Positions 24,913-34,572 are shown, numbered from the stretch's first letter. The stretch: DNA of 64,000 bases from CAVTWH01 sp963850915 (GCA_963850915.1 CAWKND010000012.1:62001-126000); one strand, 5' to 3'. Notes: generated by a model not told the origin, from the sequence alone. Numbers and translations are program-made.

Positions 24913-25122
24913 TTACGCCGACTCCTGGAACGCCTCCCGCAGGTAGGTGTGGACGGCGTGCTCCGGTACCCGGAACGACCGCCCCACCCGTACCGCCGTG
25001 AGGTCACCCGAGTGCACCAGTCGATAAACGGTCATCTTGGACACTCGCATCAATTCAGCCACCTCGGCGACGGTCAGGAACTTCACCTCCGCCAAGCGTT
25101 CGGTCTGCACTGCTCCGGCCAT
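24913..25122 (-). CDS. bldC: developmental regulator BldC (MerR-like DNA-binding protein)
   Basis: The 69-residue protein is essentially one winged helix-turn-helix: FLTVAEVAELMRVSKMTVYRL, then HSGDLTAVRVGRSFRVPEHAV. It matches Streptomyces BldC, which binds head-to-tail on direct repeats to delay differentiation, and the mycobacterial protein at Rv0500A. It is transcribed leftward with its own start at ATG 25122. The 210 bp upstream, to the proline dehydrogenase stop, holds its promoter and no other gene. Confidence 0.93.
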   Translation of the reverse strand: MAGAVQTERLAEVKFLTVAEVAELMRVSKMTVYRLVHSGDLTAVRVGRSFRVPEHAVHTYLREAFQESA

Positions 25123-25332
25123 TACTCCACCCCGGTCCCATCCCCCGTGCGCGCTTCGGCAATCGCCGCCGGCATCTTTTGCCAGTACCGGGACGATCTA
25201 CGCGCGTTCTATGAGAACGGTACCGGGGCACGAGTGACCGCGAGGCGAATCTGAGCAGGTCTCAACTTCTTGTACGCCCTCGGGGCCGGCGCGGTAGGCC
25301 CCTCGCCGAGCGGCCGGGGCCGTCAGGAGCGC

Positions 25333-26253
<921 letters not shown>

Positions 26254-26426
26254 GGGCCGAGCGTATCGTCCCGGCGACAGACCGGCGCGACACCGGGCGG
26301 GCGGCTGGCGGCTCCCGCACCGGTGACGCGCCCGCTGACCAGGCCGTAAAGGCGACACGCCCATTTTGCGATGATTCACCAAGACCGATGTCGCCCACTT
26401 CGCCGTCGGTGGTCTACCTTTGTCGG

Positions 26427-27042
26427 GTGAACTTCGACGCGTACGCCCACCGCGCCGCCGACCTCGTCAATGCCCCCCTTGACGACCTCGCTGACCTGGG
26501 CAATCTTGTTGGCGACGAGAGTTGGATGCGGGACGAGGCAACCGACCGCGACCTCGCCGCACTGCGCCGGGCGCAGAAGAAGCTGCGCGAGGTCTTCGAT
26601 CTCGGCGCCGCCAATCACGACACGCAGGCGGTCGCCGCCCTCAACGCGCTGCTGGAGACCTACCCGGTCCAGCCGCGCATCTCCGGCCACGACACCGGCG
26701 ACTGGCACATGCACGTGACCAGCCGCGGCTCACTGGTCAGCGCCGAATACCTGGCCGGTGCGGTCTGGGGCCTCGCGGTGTGGCTCTGCGAATACGGCAG
26801 CGCCCGGTTCGGGGTCTGCGCCGACAGCCGCTGCGGCAAGGTCTACCTGGACACCTCGTCCAACTGCTGCCGGCGGTTCTGTTCGGAGCGCTGCGCCACC
26901 CGGTCGCATGTGGCCGCCCACCGCGCCCGCAAACGGGCCGCCGTGGAGACCAGCGCCGCCGCTGGAGAGCAGCGCCGCGATTGCGGGTGTCGGGCTGGAG
27001 GCCAGCGCCGTGGTCGAGGCGGAACTGGCCACCGTCGGCTGA
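26427..27042 (+). CDS. CGNR zinc-finger transcriptional regulator, apparent frameshift near the 3' end
   Basis: GTG 26427 begins VNFDAYAHRAADLVN. An ABATE-type N-terminal domain leads to a CGNR zinc finger (FGVCADSRCGKVYLDTSSN, then CCRRFCSERCATRSHVAAHRARKR), which should bind DNA. After RAAVETSAA the original frame turns Arg/Gly-rich and overlaps the next gene antisense to 27443. The neighbouring frame continues sensibly (LESSAAIAGVGLEAS) and stops at 27040-27042. The span of 616 nt is 205 codons plus one, so one extra base near 26955 is the simplest reading. The shorter end also leaves a clean 43-bp gap to the convergent gene. Confidence 0.82.
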
Positions 27043-27085
27043 TTGCACCGCCGCCAGCCGCGTCGACGCTGTCCGCCGGGGACGG

Positions 27086-27877
27086 TCAGGCGCCGGTGAG
27101 GGCGCCCAGGTTCTCCCGGGCAAAGCGGAGTGACTCGGCGAGGTCGGCTTCGCGTTCGGTACGGCTGCCGGCCTTGCGGGTGTTGACTTCCACGGCCACC
27201 GAGCCGGTGAAGCCACGGGTCGCCAGCGAGCGCAGCAGCTCGGCACAGGGCTGGCTGCCGCGGCCGGGTACCAGGTGCTCGTCGCGCCCCTCGCCCGTTC
27301 CGTCGCCGAGGTGTACGTGGGCCAGGTTCGCGCCCATCGCGTCCGCCATGACCAGCGAGTCGGTACGCGACGCGGCACAGTGCGACAGGTCCAGCGTGTA
27401 CGCCGCGAAGCCGACCACGGTCGGGTCCCAGCCCGGCTGGTAGGGCACGATCTCGCGGCCCAGGGTGCGTACCGGGAACATGTTCTCCACCGCGAAGGTG
27501 ACCTTGGGGTGCCGTTCGCCCAACCGGCGCAGCCCGGGTACGAAGTTCCGCGCGTACTCCCGCTGCCACGTGAAGGGTGGGTGTACCACCACGGTCGGCG
27601 CACCCAGCTCCTCGGCGAGCAGTGCCGAGCGGCGCAGCCGTTCCCACGGATCGCTGCTCCACACCCGCTGGGTGAGCAGCAGGCACGGCGCGTGTACCGA
27701 AAGTACGGGGATGCCGTAGTGCTGGGTCAGCCCGTGCAGCGCCCGGGCGTCCTGGCTGACCGCGTCGGTCCACACCATGACCTCAATACCGTCATAGCCC
27801 AGCGAGGCGCCGAGTTGGAAGGCGGCGGAGCTGGGTTCGGGGAAGACCGACGAGGTGGAGAGCAGTACCGGTGTCAC
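27086..27877 (-). CDS. sugar phosphate isomerase/epimerase-like TIM-barrel protein
   Basis: This 263-residue xylose-isomerase-like TIM barrel has LGYDGIEVMVW, metal-site candidates in VHPPFTW, FAVENMF, TLDLSHCA and HVHLGDGTGEGRDEH, and VAVEVNTRK near the end. It corresponds to Rv0498 in the mycobacterial order after the Ppx gene. Start choice is uncertain: GTG 27877 gives the family-like opening TPVLLSTSSVFPE, while TTG 27904 would overlap the ppx stop as TTGA. The reaction is unknown. Confidence 0.88.
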   Translation of the reverse strand: MTPVLLSTSSVFPEPSSAAFQLGASLGYDGIEVMVWTDAVSQDARALHGLTQHYGIPVLSVHAPCLLLTQRVWSSDPWERLRRSALLAEELGAPTVVVHPPFTWQREYARNFVPGLRRLGERHPKVTFAVENMFPVRTLGREIVPYQPGWDPTVVGFAAYTLDLSHCAASRTDSLVMADAMGANLAHVHLGDGTGEGRDEHLVPGRGSQPCAELLRSLATRGFTGSVAVEVNTRKAGSRTEREADLAESLRFARENLGALTGA

Positions 27878-27900
27878 GCAGCCAGGGTAGTCCAGTCGGG

Positions 27901-28827
27901 TCAACCTTCCAGGATGTCCAGGCGGCGCAGGATGACCCCTTCACGCAGTGCCCACGGGCAGATGTCCAGGCTGGCCAGGCCGAGCCGGTGCATGGTGACT
28001 TCGGCCACCACGGCGCCGGCGAGCAGTTGGTGGGCCCGGCTCGAGCTGACTCCGTCCATCTCGGCGAGCCCGGCCGACGGGATGTGCCGCAGGAAGCCGA
28101 GCAGCTGGTGCAGGCCGTCCCGGGTGAGCCGGCGCGGTTCGCGGGGGCCGGCCGCGGAGGGCGCGGCGCCGGCCAGTCGGGCGAGGGTCCGGAAGGTCTT
28201 CGAGGTGGCGATCGGGCGGTCCCAGCCGCCGTCGAGGATGGCCAGCGCGGCCGGTTCGACCAGACTCTCGGCGTACTTGTAGAGCGCGTCCACCTGCGCC
28301 CCGGGCGGTGGGTCGGCGGCCAGCCGCTCGCGGGTCAGCCGGCCGGCACCCAGCGGGACCGAGATGGCCACGTCGGGCTCCTCGTCGATGCCGCTGGCCA
28401 GCTCCAGCGACCCGCCGCCGATGTCCAGTACCAGCAGCCGCCCGGCCGACCAGCCGAACCAGCGCCGGACCGCCAGGAAGGTCATCCGCGCCTCCCCCTC
28501 GCCGGACAGGACCCGCAGATCCACCCCGGTCTCCTTGCGTACCTTGGCAAGTACCTCGGCGGAGTTGGTGGCGTCGCGTACCGCGCTGGTGGCGAAGGCG
28601 AGCAGATCGTCGGTACCGAGCCGCTTCGCGGAGCGCCGGGCGCTGCCGATGGCCTCGATGAGCGCCCGCTCGCCATGTGACGACAGGGTTCCGTCCGGGC
28701 GCAGCTGCTCGGCCAGGCGGAGTACCGACTTCTCCGAGTGGGCCGGCCACGGGTGCGCGCCCGCGTGCGCGTCGACCACGAGCAGGTGCACGGTGTTGGA
28801 GCCGACGTCGATGACACCCAGTCGCAT
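27901..28827 (-). CDS. Ppx/GppA-family exopolyphosphatase
   Basis: The 308-residue protein has the actin-like ATPase fold: GVIDVGSNTVHLLVVD (phosphate 1), ATSAVRDATNS, VLSGEGEARMTFLAV and VLDIGGGSLELA (phosphate 2). It should hydrolyse polyphosphate or pppGpp; short members such as Rv0496 prefer short-chain polyphosphate. It is followed by the TIM-barrel gene with a near-zero gap, suggesting co-transcription, and is divergent from the cysteine-rich gene at 28928. Confidence 0.92.
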   Translation of the reverse strand: MRLGVIDVGSNTVHLLVVDAHAGAHPWPAHSEKSVLRLAEQLRPDGTLSSHGERALIEAIGSARRSAKRLGTDDLLAFATSAVRDATNSAEVLAKVRKETGVDLRVLSGEGEARMTFLAVRRWFGWSAGRLLVLDIGGGSLELASGIDEEPDVAISVPLGAGRLTRERLAADPPPGAQVDALYKYAESLVEPAALAILDGGWDRPIATSKTFRTLARLAGAAPSAAGPREPRRLTRDGLHQLLGFLRHIPSAGLAEMDGVSSSRAHQLLAGAVVAEVTMHRLGLASLDICPWALREGVILRRLDILEG

Positions 28828-28927
28828 GCCACCACCCTATGGCCTATGGGGGGCGTGATCCGGGGCCGGCGAGGCGGCGCGCGTGTTCGGCGGACAGGCC
28901 ACAGTCGGTGGCGCGTAAGCTTTGCCG

Positions 28928-29794
28928 ATGACCCGCTCCCGTACGGTTTCCCGCCGCGAGGTACCGGTGCAGATCGAGGCCCTGGTGCACACGGCGGATG
29001 ATCCGCGCAGCCGCGAGGTCGAGCTGGACTTCCCGCGCGAGTGGCTGGAGTTCACCGACCCGGCCGACTCATCCCACCTGGTACGCGCCGACCTCACCTG
29101 GCTGCTGTCCCGCTGGACGTGCGTGTTCGGCAAGGCGTGTCACGGGATCATCGAGGGGCGCGCGGACGAGGGCTGCTGCTCGCACGGCGCGTTCTTCACC
29201 GACGCCGACGACGAGAAGCGGGTACGCGCCGCCGCCCGGCTGCTCACTCCCGAGACGTGGCAACACTTCCGGCGCGGTTTCAAGAACTACACCGAGATGG
29301 ACACGGTGGACGGCACGACTCCGGCACGGCGTACGGCCACCCGGGAGGGCGGGCCGTGCGTCTTCCTGAACGACGCCGACTTCGCCGGTGGCGGCGGCTG
29401 TGCGCTGCACGGCCAGGCGCTGCGGGACGGCCGGCATCCGTTGGAGTACAAGCCGGATGTCTGCTGGCAACTGCCGGTACGCCGGGACCAGGAGTGGACC
29501 AAGCGGCCGGACGACACCAAGATCCTGGTCTCCACGATCGCCGAGTTCGACCGGCGCGGCTGGGGCTCGGGCGGGCACGACCTGCACTGGTGGTGTACGT
29601 CGTCGCCGGACGCGCACGTCGGCGGTGAGCCGCTCTACGTCTCGTACGCCCCGGAGTTGACCGCGCTGCTCGGCGAGGCGGCCTATCGGCGGCTGGCCGA
29701 GCTGTGTGCCGAGCGGGAGCGGCAGGGACTGGTCGCCCCGCACCCGGCGACGGTCGCCGCTGAGCGCGCGAGCAGCGGTACGGACATCGACTGA
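28928..29794 (+). CDS. cysteine-rich conserved protein (Rv0495c-like)
   Basis: The 288-residue protein is soluble and rich in conserved Cys/His pairs: TCVFGKACHG, EGCCSHGAFF, GGPCVFLNDAD, GGGCALHGQAL and YKPDVCWQLP. The spacing recalls metal-chelating YkgJ-type proteins, so iron or zinc binding is plausible but not shown. It is divergent from the ppx gene, as Rv0495c is from Rv0496. I preferred ATG 28928 over TTG 28922. Function unknown. Confidence 0.85.
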   Translation: MTRSRTVSRREVPVQIEALVHTADDPRSREVELDFPREWLEFTDPADSSHLVRADLTWLLSRWTCVFGKACHGIIEGRADEGCCSHGAFFTDADDEKRVRAAARLLTPETWQHFRRGFKNYTEMDTVDGTTPARRTATREGGPCVFLNDADFAGGGGCALHGQALRDGRHPLEYKPDVCWQLPVRRDQEWTKRPDDTKILVSTIAEFDRRGWGSGGHDLHWWCTSSPDAHVGGEPLYVSYAPELTALLGEAAYRRLAELCAERERQGLVAPHPATVAAERASSGTDID

Positions 29795-29811
29795 GGCCTC
29801 TTGCCGTGGAT

Positions 29812-29829
29812 ACTCTTAATATGTAGAGT
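29812..29829. promoter_or_regulatory. inverted repeat over the PadR-gene promoter
   Basis: ACTCT (29812-29816) and AGAGT (29825-29829) form an inverted repeat with an 8-bp AT-rich spacer. TAGAGT (29824-29829) also makes a -10 hexamer 7 bp before ATG 29836, giving a leaderless transcript. A PadR dimer binding here would repress its own operon. Confidence 0.5.
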
Positions 29830-29835
29830 TTCCGC

Positions 29836-30189
29836 ATGCCTCGCCCACCGAACAGCTCGCCGCAGACCGTCGCGGTCCTCGCCGCCCTACTCGAGGAGCC
29901 GGCGGACTGGCTCTACGGGTACCCCCTCAGCAAGCGCACCGGGCTCGCTCCCGGCACCCTCTACCCGATCCTCGCCCGGCTGGTCGAGCAGGGTCTGCTG
30001 GAGACCCGCTGGGAGGCCAGCGAGTCGCCCGGCCGGCCGGCCCGGCACCTCTACCGGCTCACCACCGACGGCCGCGAGCTGGCCACCGCCCGGGTCACCG
30101 CGCGTGCCGCCGCCCGCCCAGCCAGCCCGGCGACCGGCAATCCGGCTACCGCACGGGCGCGCAGCCTGCGCCCGCGGAGCGCGTCATGA
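29836..30189 (+). CDS. PadR-family transcriptional regulator
   Basis: The 117-residue protein has the PadR winged helix: VLAALLEEPADWLYGYPLSK, then GLAPGTLYPILARLVEQGLLE and the wing RHLYRLTTDG. The dimerisation tail is short and Ala/Arg-rich. The stop overlaps the next gene by 4 bp (ATGA), so it is co-expressed with the signal-peptidase-like protein it presumably controls. An inverted repeat overlaps its -10 box. Confidence 0.9.
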   Translation: MPRPPNSSPQTVAVLAALLEEPADWLYGYPLSKRTGLAPGTLYPILARLVEQGLLETRWEASESPGRPARHLYRLTTDGRELATARVTARAAARPASPATGNPATARARSLRPRSAS

Positions 30190-30899
30190 GCGGCCGGCTG
30201 CGCGGCGCCGCGCACGCGCTGCTCACCCGGGCGATCCGCGGCCGCCGCGAGCGCGGCGGCGAGTGGGGCGAGGCACTCCTCGCCGAATTCGACCAGGTCG
30301 GTCTCGGGGCAGGGCCGGCGGCCAACCGCGAGGTCCTGCGCTGGACCTTCGGCGGCCTGCGGGTCGCCTGGCGGGAACGGCGCGCTGCCCGGAAGCTGCG
30401 GATCGCCGCCCTGTCCCGCCCGGTACGGCTCCTGCGCCGCACCGTGTACGCCCTGGTCATAGCCGCGGTCCTGGCCTGGCCGGCGCAGGCGTACGTGGGC
30501 ACGGTGGCGTACGAGTCGTCGGACAGCATGGCGCCCACCATCGCCGTCGGCCAGCGGTACCTGGTGGACCGCGTCTCCTACCGGGTCACCGGCCTGCACC
30601 GGGGCGACATCGTGCTGGTCCACCTCACCGAGAGCGGCGTCCACTTCAGCGCCATGCGCCGGGTGGTCGGGCTCCCCGGTGACCGGATCGGCTGCGCCAC
30701 CGGCACGGTGGTGTACCGCACGGGCACCGCGCCGACCGGGACGTACGTCGGCGACCAGAACACCGACTGCGACCCGAGCACCGTCGGACCCGGCCAGGTC
30801 TACCTGCTCGGCGACAACCTGCAGACCGCGCTGGACTCCCGCGACCTCGGACCGATCCCGCTGTCAGCGGTGTACGGACGGGTAGTCACAAGGGTCTGA
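30186..30899 (+). CDS. signal peptidase I (S26)-like membrane protein with altered catalytic lysine position
   Basis: The 237-residue protein has a cytoplasmic N-terminal segment (1-75, including GEWGEALLAEFDQV), one membrane helix (about 86-103) and an outer S26 domain. The nucleophile serine is present (S114 in ESSDSMAPTI), as are the box D motif RRVVGLPGDRI and box E LGDNLQTALDSRDLG. At the general-base lysine, usually KR before the V/I-GLPGD core, the sequence has R158-R159. It may be inactive or use another base. Coupling to a PadR regulator is unlike housekeeping lepB. Substrates are unknown. Confidence 0.82.
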   Translation: MSGRLRGAAHALLTRAIRGRRERGGEWGEALLAEFDQVGLGAGPAANREVLRWTFGGLRVAWRERRAARKLRIAALSRPVRLLRRTVYALVIAAVLAWPAQAYVGTVAYESSDSMAPTIAVGQRYLVDRVSYRVTGLHRGDIVLVHLTESGVHFSAMRRVVGLPGDRIGCATGTVVYRTGTAPTGTYVGDQNTDCDPSTVGPGQVYLLGDNLQTALDSRDLGPIPLSAVYGRVVTRV

Positions 30900-30952
30900 T
30901 ACCACCCGGTTGGGCCAGTCGGTAAGGAACCCGGCCTGATACGGTCGCCCGC

Positions 30953-32272
30953 GTGACAGGCAGCGCACGGGGGCTCGACGGCCGGTACTGGAGATTCTGG
31001 ACGGCGGCGACCGGCTCGGCGCTCGGCAGCGGGATGGTGACCGTGGCCGCGCCGCTGCTGGTCGCCAGCCGCTCCACCCAGCCACTCGTGGTCGCCGGCG
31101 CGACGGCCGCCACGATGCTGCCCTGGCTGCTGTTCACCCTGCCGGCCGGAGCGATCGTCGACCGGCTGGACCGGCGGCACGTGATGATCCTGATGGACCT
31201 GCTGCGGGTACTCGTGGTGGGGGCACTCGGGCTGCTGCTGCTCCTCGGGCAGGCGAGCCTGCCGTTGATCTACGTGGTGCTGTTCCTGCTGGGTACCGGC
31301 GAGACGGTGTTCCGCTCGGCGAGCCAGGCACTGGTACCGGCGCTGGTACCCCGGGAGGCGCTGGAGCAGGCCAACGGCTGGCTGATCGGCGGGATCATGC
31401 TCGCCTCCGGGCTCGTCGCGGCACCACTGGGCGCGCTGCTGTTCCACCTGCACCAGTCGGTCCCGTTCCTGGCCAACGCGGCCACCTACGCGCTCAGCGC
31501 GGTGCTGCTCCTGCTGATCGCCGGCGGCTACCGGGGTACCGCCGGGGAGCCGGCCGAGCGCGCGCCCCGTCAGTCGGGGGCGTTCCGGGCGGAGATCGCC
31601 GAAGGCGTGCGCTGGCTCGCCGGGCAGCGCCTGGTGCGTACCCTCGCCCTGCTCATCGGGCTGCTCAACATCACCCTGACGGCTGCCCTGTCGATCCTGG
31701 TACTCGTGGTGCGCCAGCGCCTGCACGCCGAGGACTACTGGTACGGCGTGCTGGTCACCTGCATGGCAGCCGGCGGACTGCTCGGCTCGGCGATCGGCGG
31801 CTGGCTGATCCGCAAGGTCACCGCCACCTGGACGCTGCGCATCGGGCTGTTGATCGAGGCCGGCCTGCACCTCGTACTGGCCACGGCGCGCAGCGTCTGG
31901 GTGGTGGCCGCCGCGTTCGCCGTCTTCGGCGTGCACGCCTCGATGTGGTCGATTGTCAGCATGTCGATCCGGCAGCGCCTGACCCCACCGGCGATGCAGG
32001 GCCGGGTGGGCAGCGTGTACCTCTTCGTGGCAGCCGGCGGCAACGCCCTCGGCGCGGTACTCGGTGGCGCGCTCGCCGGCTGGTTCGGGCTGCCGGCCCC
32101 GTACTGGCTCGGCTTCGTGGTGGCCCTGCTGGTGAGCGCCACCACCTGGCGGGTCTTCAACCGGGCCACCATCGCGACCGCCTACGCCCCCGCAGCCGCG
32201 CCACTGATCCCGACCCAGCCGGATCCGGCTCAGGCGACCGAACGCGATACGACTCAGGGCTCGAACTTGTAG
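30953..32272 (+). CDS. MFS exporter (EntS-like, MFS_3)
   Basis: The 439-residue protein has about 12 hydrophobic segments and the MFS loop RLDRRHVMILMDLLRVL after the second helix. The family exports siderophores or drugs. GTG 30953 starts TGSARGLDGRYWRFW, the usual short cytoplasmic N-terminus. Its stop overlaps the convergent regX3 stop by 19 bp, so antisense interference at the ends is possible. No siderophore genes are nearby, so the substrate remains open. Confidence 0.9.
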   Translation: MTGSARGLDGRYWRFWTAATGSALGSGMVTVAAPLLVASRSTQPLVVAGATAATMLPWLLFTLPAGAIVDRLDRRHVMILMDLLRVLVVGALGLLLLLGQASLPLIYVVLFLLGTGETVFRSASQALVPALVPREALEQANGWLIGGIMLASGLVAAPLGALLFHLHQSVPFLANAATYALSAVLLLLIAGGYRGTAGEPAERAPRQSGAFRAEIAEGVRWLAGQRLVRTLALLIGLLNITLTAALSILVLVVRQRLHAEDYWYGVLVTCMAAGGLLGSAIGGWLIRKVTATWTLRIGLLIEAGLHLVLATARSVWVVAAAFAVFGVHASMWSIVSMSIRQRLTPPAMQGRVGSVYLFVAAGGNALGAVLGGALAGWFGLPAPYWLGFVVALLVSATTWRVFNRATIATAYAPAAAPLIPTQPDPAQATERDTTQGSNL

Positions 32273-32937
32273 CCCAGGCCGCGCACGGTGACGATGTACC
32301 GGGGTACCGACGGCTCGGGTTCGATCTTGGAGCGCAGCCGCTTCACGTGCACGTCCAAGGTCTTGGTGTCGCCGACATAGTCCGCGCCCCAGACCCGGTC
32401 GATCAGCTGGCCCCGGGTCAGTACCCGCCCCGCGTTGCGCAGCAGCATCTCCAGCAGCTCGAACTCCTTGAGCGGCAGCGCTACGCCCTCACCGGAGACG
32501 GTCACCACGTGCCGCTCGACGTCCATCCGTACCGGCCCGGCCGCCAGCGTCGGCGGACTCAGCTCCGCCGACTCGCCGGACTGCCGGCGCAGTACCGCCC
32601 GGATCCGGGCGACGAGTTCGCGTGGCGAGTACGGCTTGGTGACGTAGTCGTCGGCGCCGATCTCCAGCCCGACCACCTTGTCGATCTCCGAGTCCCGGGC
32701 GGTGACCATGATGATCGGGACAGCCGAGCGCGACCGCAGCTGCCGGCACACCTCGGTACCGGACATGTCCGGCAGCATCAGGTCGAGCAGCACGATGTCC
32801 GCACCGGTCCGGTCGAACTCGGTAAGAGCGTGCGGGCCGGTGTCCGCGACGGACACCTCGAAACCCTCCTTGCGCAGCATGTACGACAGGGCGTCGGAGA
32901 ACGACTCCTCATCCTCGACGACGAGCACGCGGGCCAC
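32254..32937 (-). CDS. regX3: OmpR-type response regulator RegX3/PhoP-like
   Basis: The 227-residue regulator has a receiver domain (phospho-acceptor D52 in LLDLMLPD, lysine in YVTKPYSPREL) and a winged-helix output domain (about 130-225; LPLKEFELLEMLLRNAGRVLT, DVHVKRLRSKIE, VRGLGYKFE). This is the regulator of phosphate starvation in actinobacteria. It lies 100 bp after senX3, with the phosphate gene phoU divergent on the far side. A PHO-box-like repeat lies between senX3 and phoU. Confidence 0.93.
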   Translation of the reverse strand: MARVLVVEDEESFSDALSYMLRKEGFEVSVADTGPHALTEFDRTGADIVLLDLMLPDMSGTEVCRQLRSRSAVPIIMVTARDSEIDKVVGLEIGADDYVTKPYSPRELVARIRAVLRRQSGESAELSPPTLAAGPVRMDVERHVVTVSGEGVALPLKEFELLEMLLRNAGRVLTRGQLIDRVWGADYVGDTKTLDVHVKRLRSKIEPEPSVPRYIVTVRGLGYKFEP

Positions 32938-33037
32938 TAGAGCCTTCCTTCTTGTTGCTGTTTCTGGGTGTCTGTCTCAGGTTTGCCCGATACCGGCTTC
33001 ACGTTTGCCGGATACCGGATGGCAATCATCTTGGGGC

Positions 33038-34465
33038 TCACCGGTGCGAGCCTTCGGGCGAGGCGATGACCGTCACGCTCGACTCAGCGGCGAGTTCAAC
33101 CGAGGCCGGTAGCGGCAGGGGAGCATCCGGGGGGCGGGCCGGCAGCCGCAGGATGAACGTCGAGCCCTCGCCGACCCGGCTGCGTACGCTGACCTGCCCG
33201 CCGTGGTTGGTGGCGATGTGTTTGACGATGGCCAGCCCCAGGCCGGTACCGCCGGTGGCGCGGGAGCGGGCCTTGTCCGCCCGGTAGAAGCGTTCGAAGA
33301 TCCGGTCGAGATCCTTCGGCTCGATGCCGATCCCCTCGTCGGTGACGGTGATCTCGACGTGGTCGTCGGTCACCCGGGCGTCGATGGTCACCCGTGGCGG
33401 TGGCTCGTCCTCGACCGCGTCGCGGGAGTACGCCACGGCGTTCTCCACCAGGTTGGCCAGCGCCGTCATCAGCTGGCTCTCGCTGCCGTACGCGCGCAGT
33501 CCCCGGGTACCGGTGACGGTCAGCTCGATGCCCTTGACGTTGGCCTCGGTACGGCTGCGGTCCACCACTTCGGCGATCAGCCGGTCCACGGCCACCGGCG
33601 CGGGCTCCGGCAGCGGCTCGCCGCCCTGCAGCCGGGACAGCTCCAGCAGCTCGCTGACCAGCCGGCCGAGCCGGGCCGACTCGTGGGCGATCCGCTCGGC
33701 GAAGCGGCGCGCCGCCTCCGGGTCGTGGTTGCCCGCCTCGGTGGCGTCCAGCAGCGCCTCGGCGAGCAGCCGCAGCGCACCGACCGGGGTCTTCAGCTCG
33801 TGACTGACGTTGGCGACGAAGTCGCGGCGTACCCGGTTCAGCCGGTGCGCGTCGGTGACATCGGCCGCTTCGACGGTCACGTGGCCGTCGCCGAGCGCCA
33901 CCGCCCGGATGTGTACCGCCAGCGCCTCCCGCCCCGCTCCGCGGGGCAGCTCCAGCTCGACCTCGCGCCGGCTGCCGGTACGCCTGGCCTGGCCGGCGAG
34001 GGTACGGACCACGGTGTGTGCGACCGGCGCCCCACCGGGTATCCCGGCACGCAGCAGCCCCATCTCCCGGGCGGACGGGTTGGCCAGTACCGGATGATCC
34101 TTCTCGTCGAGTACCAGGACAGCCACCCGCAGCGAGTCCAGGCTGCGCCGGCCGAGGCCCTTGGTGGCCGGCCGGGCGGTCGCGGCGGCCGCGGCTCCGG
34201 CGGCTGCCGAGCGGTTCTCGGTACCCGCCTTCGACGCCCGCCCACCGCCGCCACCTGATGCCGACGCCTCGGCGCCAGCCGGCGGCGCGCCGGTCGGCTG
34301 GTTGGCAGCCGGCGGATCACCGGACGGCCCGGTGCCGGACGGCGGTGCGCTGGCCGGCGACGGCCGAGATCGGAACCAATCCACGGCAGAATCGTAGGTC
34401 GATTGTTCATCCAGCGAGTCGACAGAATGGGATAAACCACCACCCCGTCCCGGAATGTTCACCAT
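33038..34465 (-). CDS. senX3: SenX3-type sensor histidine kinase without membrane segments
   Basis: The 475-residue kinase has a Ser/Pro/Ala-rich N-terminus (1-100), a PAS-like domain (about 107-205, SLDSLRVAVLVLDEKDHPVLANPSA), HisKA with H222 in NVSHELKTP, and HATPase motifs (LVENAVAYS, DEGIGIEPKD, GTGLGLAIVKH). Unlike SenX3 or PhoR, the reading from ATG 34465 shows no hydrophobic segment, and only 107 bp separate it from phoU, leaving no space for one. The protein may be cytosolic and sense phosphate through PhoU or partner proteins. It is otherwise a clear partner of regX3. Confidence 0.88.
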   Translation of the reverse strand: MVNIPGRGGGLSHSVDSLDEQSTYDSAVDWFRSRPSPASAPPSGTGPSGDPPAANQPTGAPPAGAEASASGGGGGRASKAGTENRSAAAGAAAAATARPATKGLGRRSLDSLRVAVLVLDEKDHPVLANPSAREMGLLRAGIPGGAPVAHTVVRTLAGQARRTGSRREVELELPRGAGREALAVHIRAVALGDGHVTVEAADVTDAHRLNRVRRDFVANVSHELKTPVGALRLLAEALLDATEAGNHDPEAARRFAERIAHESARLGRLVSELLELSRLQGGEPLPEPAPVAVDRLIAEVVDRSRTEANVKGIELTVTGTRGLRAYGSESQLMTALANLVENAVAYSRDAVEDEPPPRVTIDARVTDDHVEITVTDEGIGIEPKDLDRIFERFYRADKARSRATGGTGLGLAIVKHIATNHGGQVSVRSRVGEGSTFILRLPARPPDAPLPLPASVELAAESSVTVIASPEGSHR

Positions 34466-34495
34466 TGAGCCCGACCCCGTTCATCGGCGTTCACC
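34457..34495. promoter_or_regulatory. PHO-box-like direct repeats between senX3 and phoU
   Basis: GTTCACC (34457-34463), GTTCATC (34479-34485) and GTTCACC (34489-34495) lie in the same orientation, 22 and 10 bp apart. Actinobacterial PhoP/RegX3 sites are repeats of GTTCACC-like units about 11 bp apart. The position upstream of both divergent genes fits autoregulation by RegX3. Confidence 0.6.
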
Positions 34496-34572
34496 ACCTG
34501 GATGCCCCACCCGCCTAGCGTCGCGGCCGTACCCGCCGCACCGTCCGGCAATCCTGCCCAGGAGACACTCAC

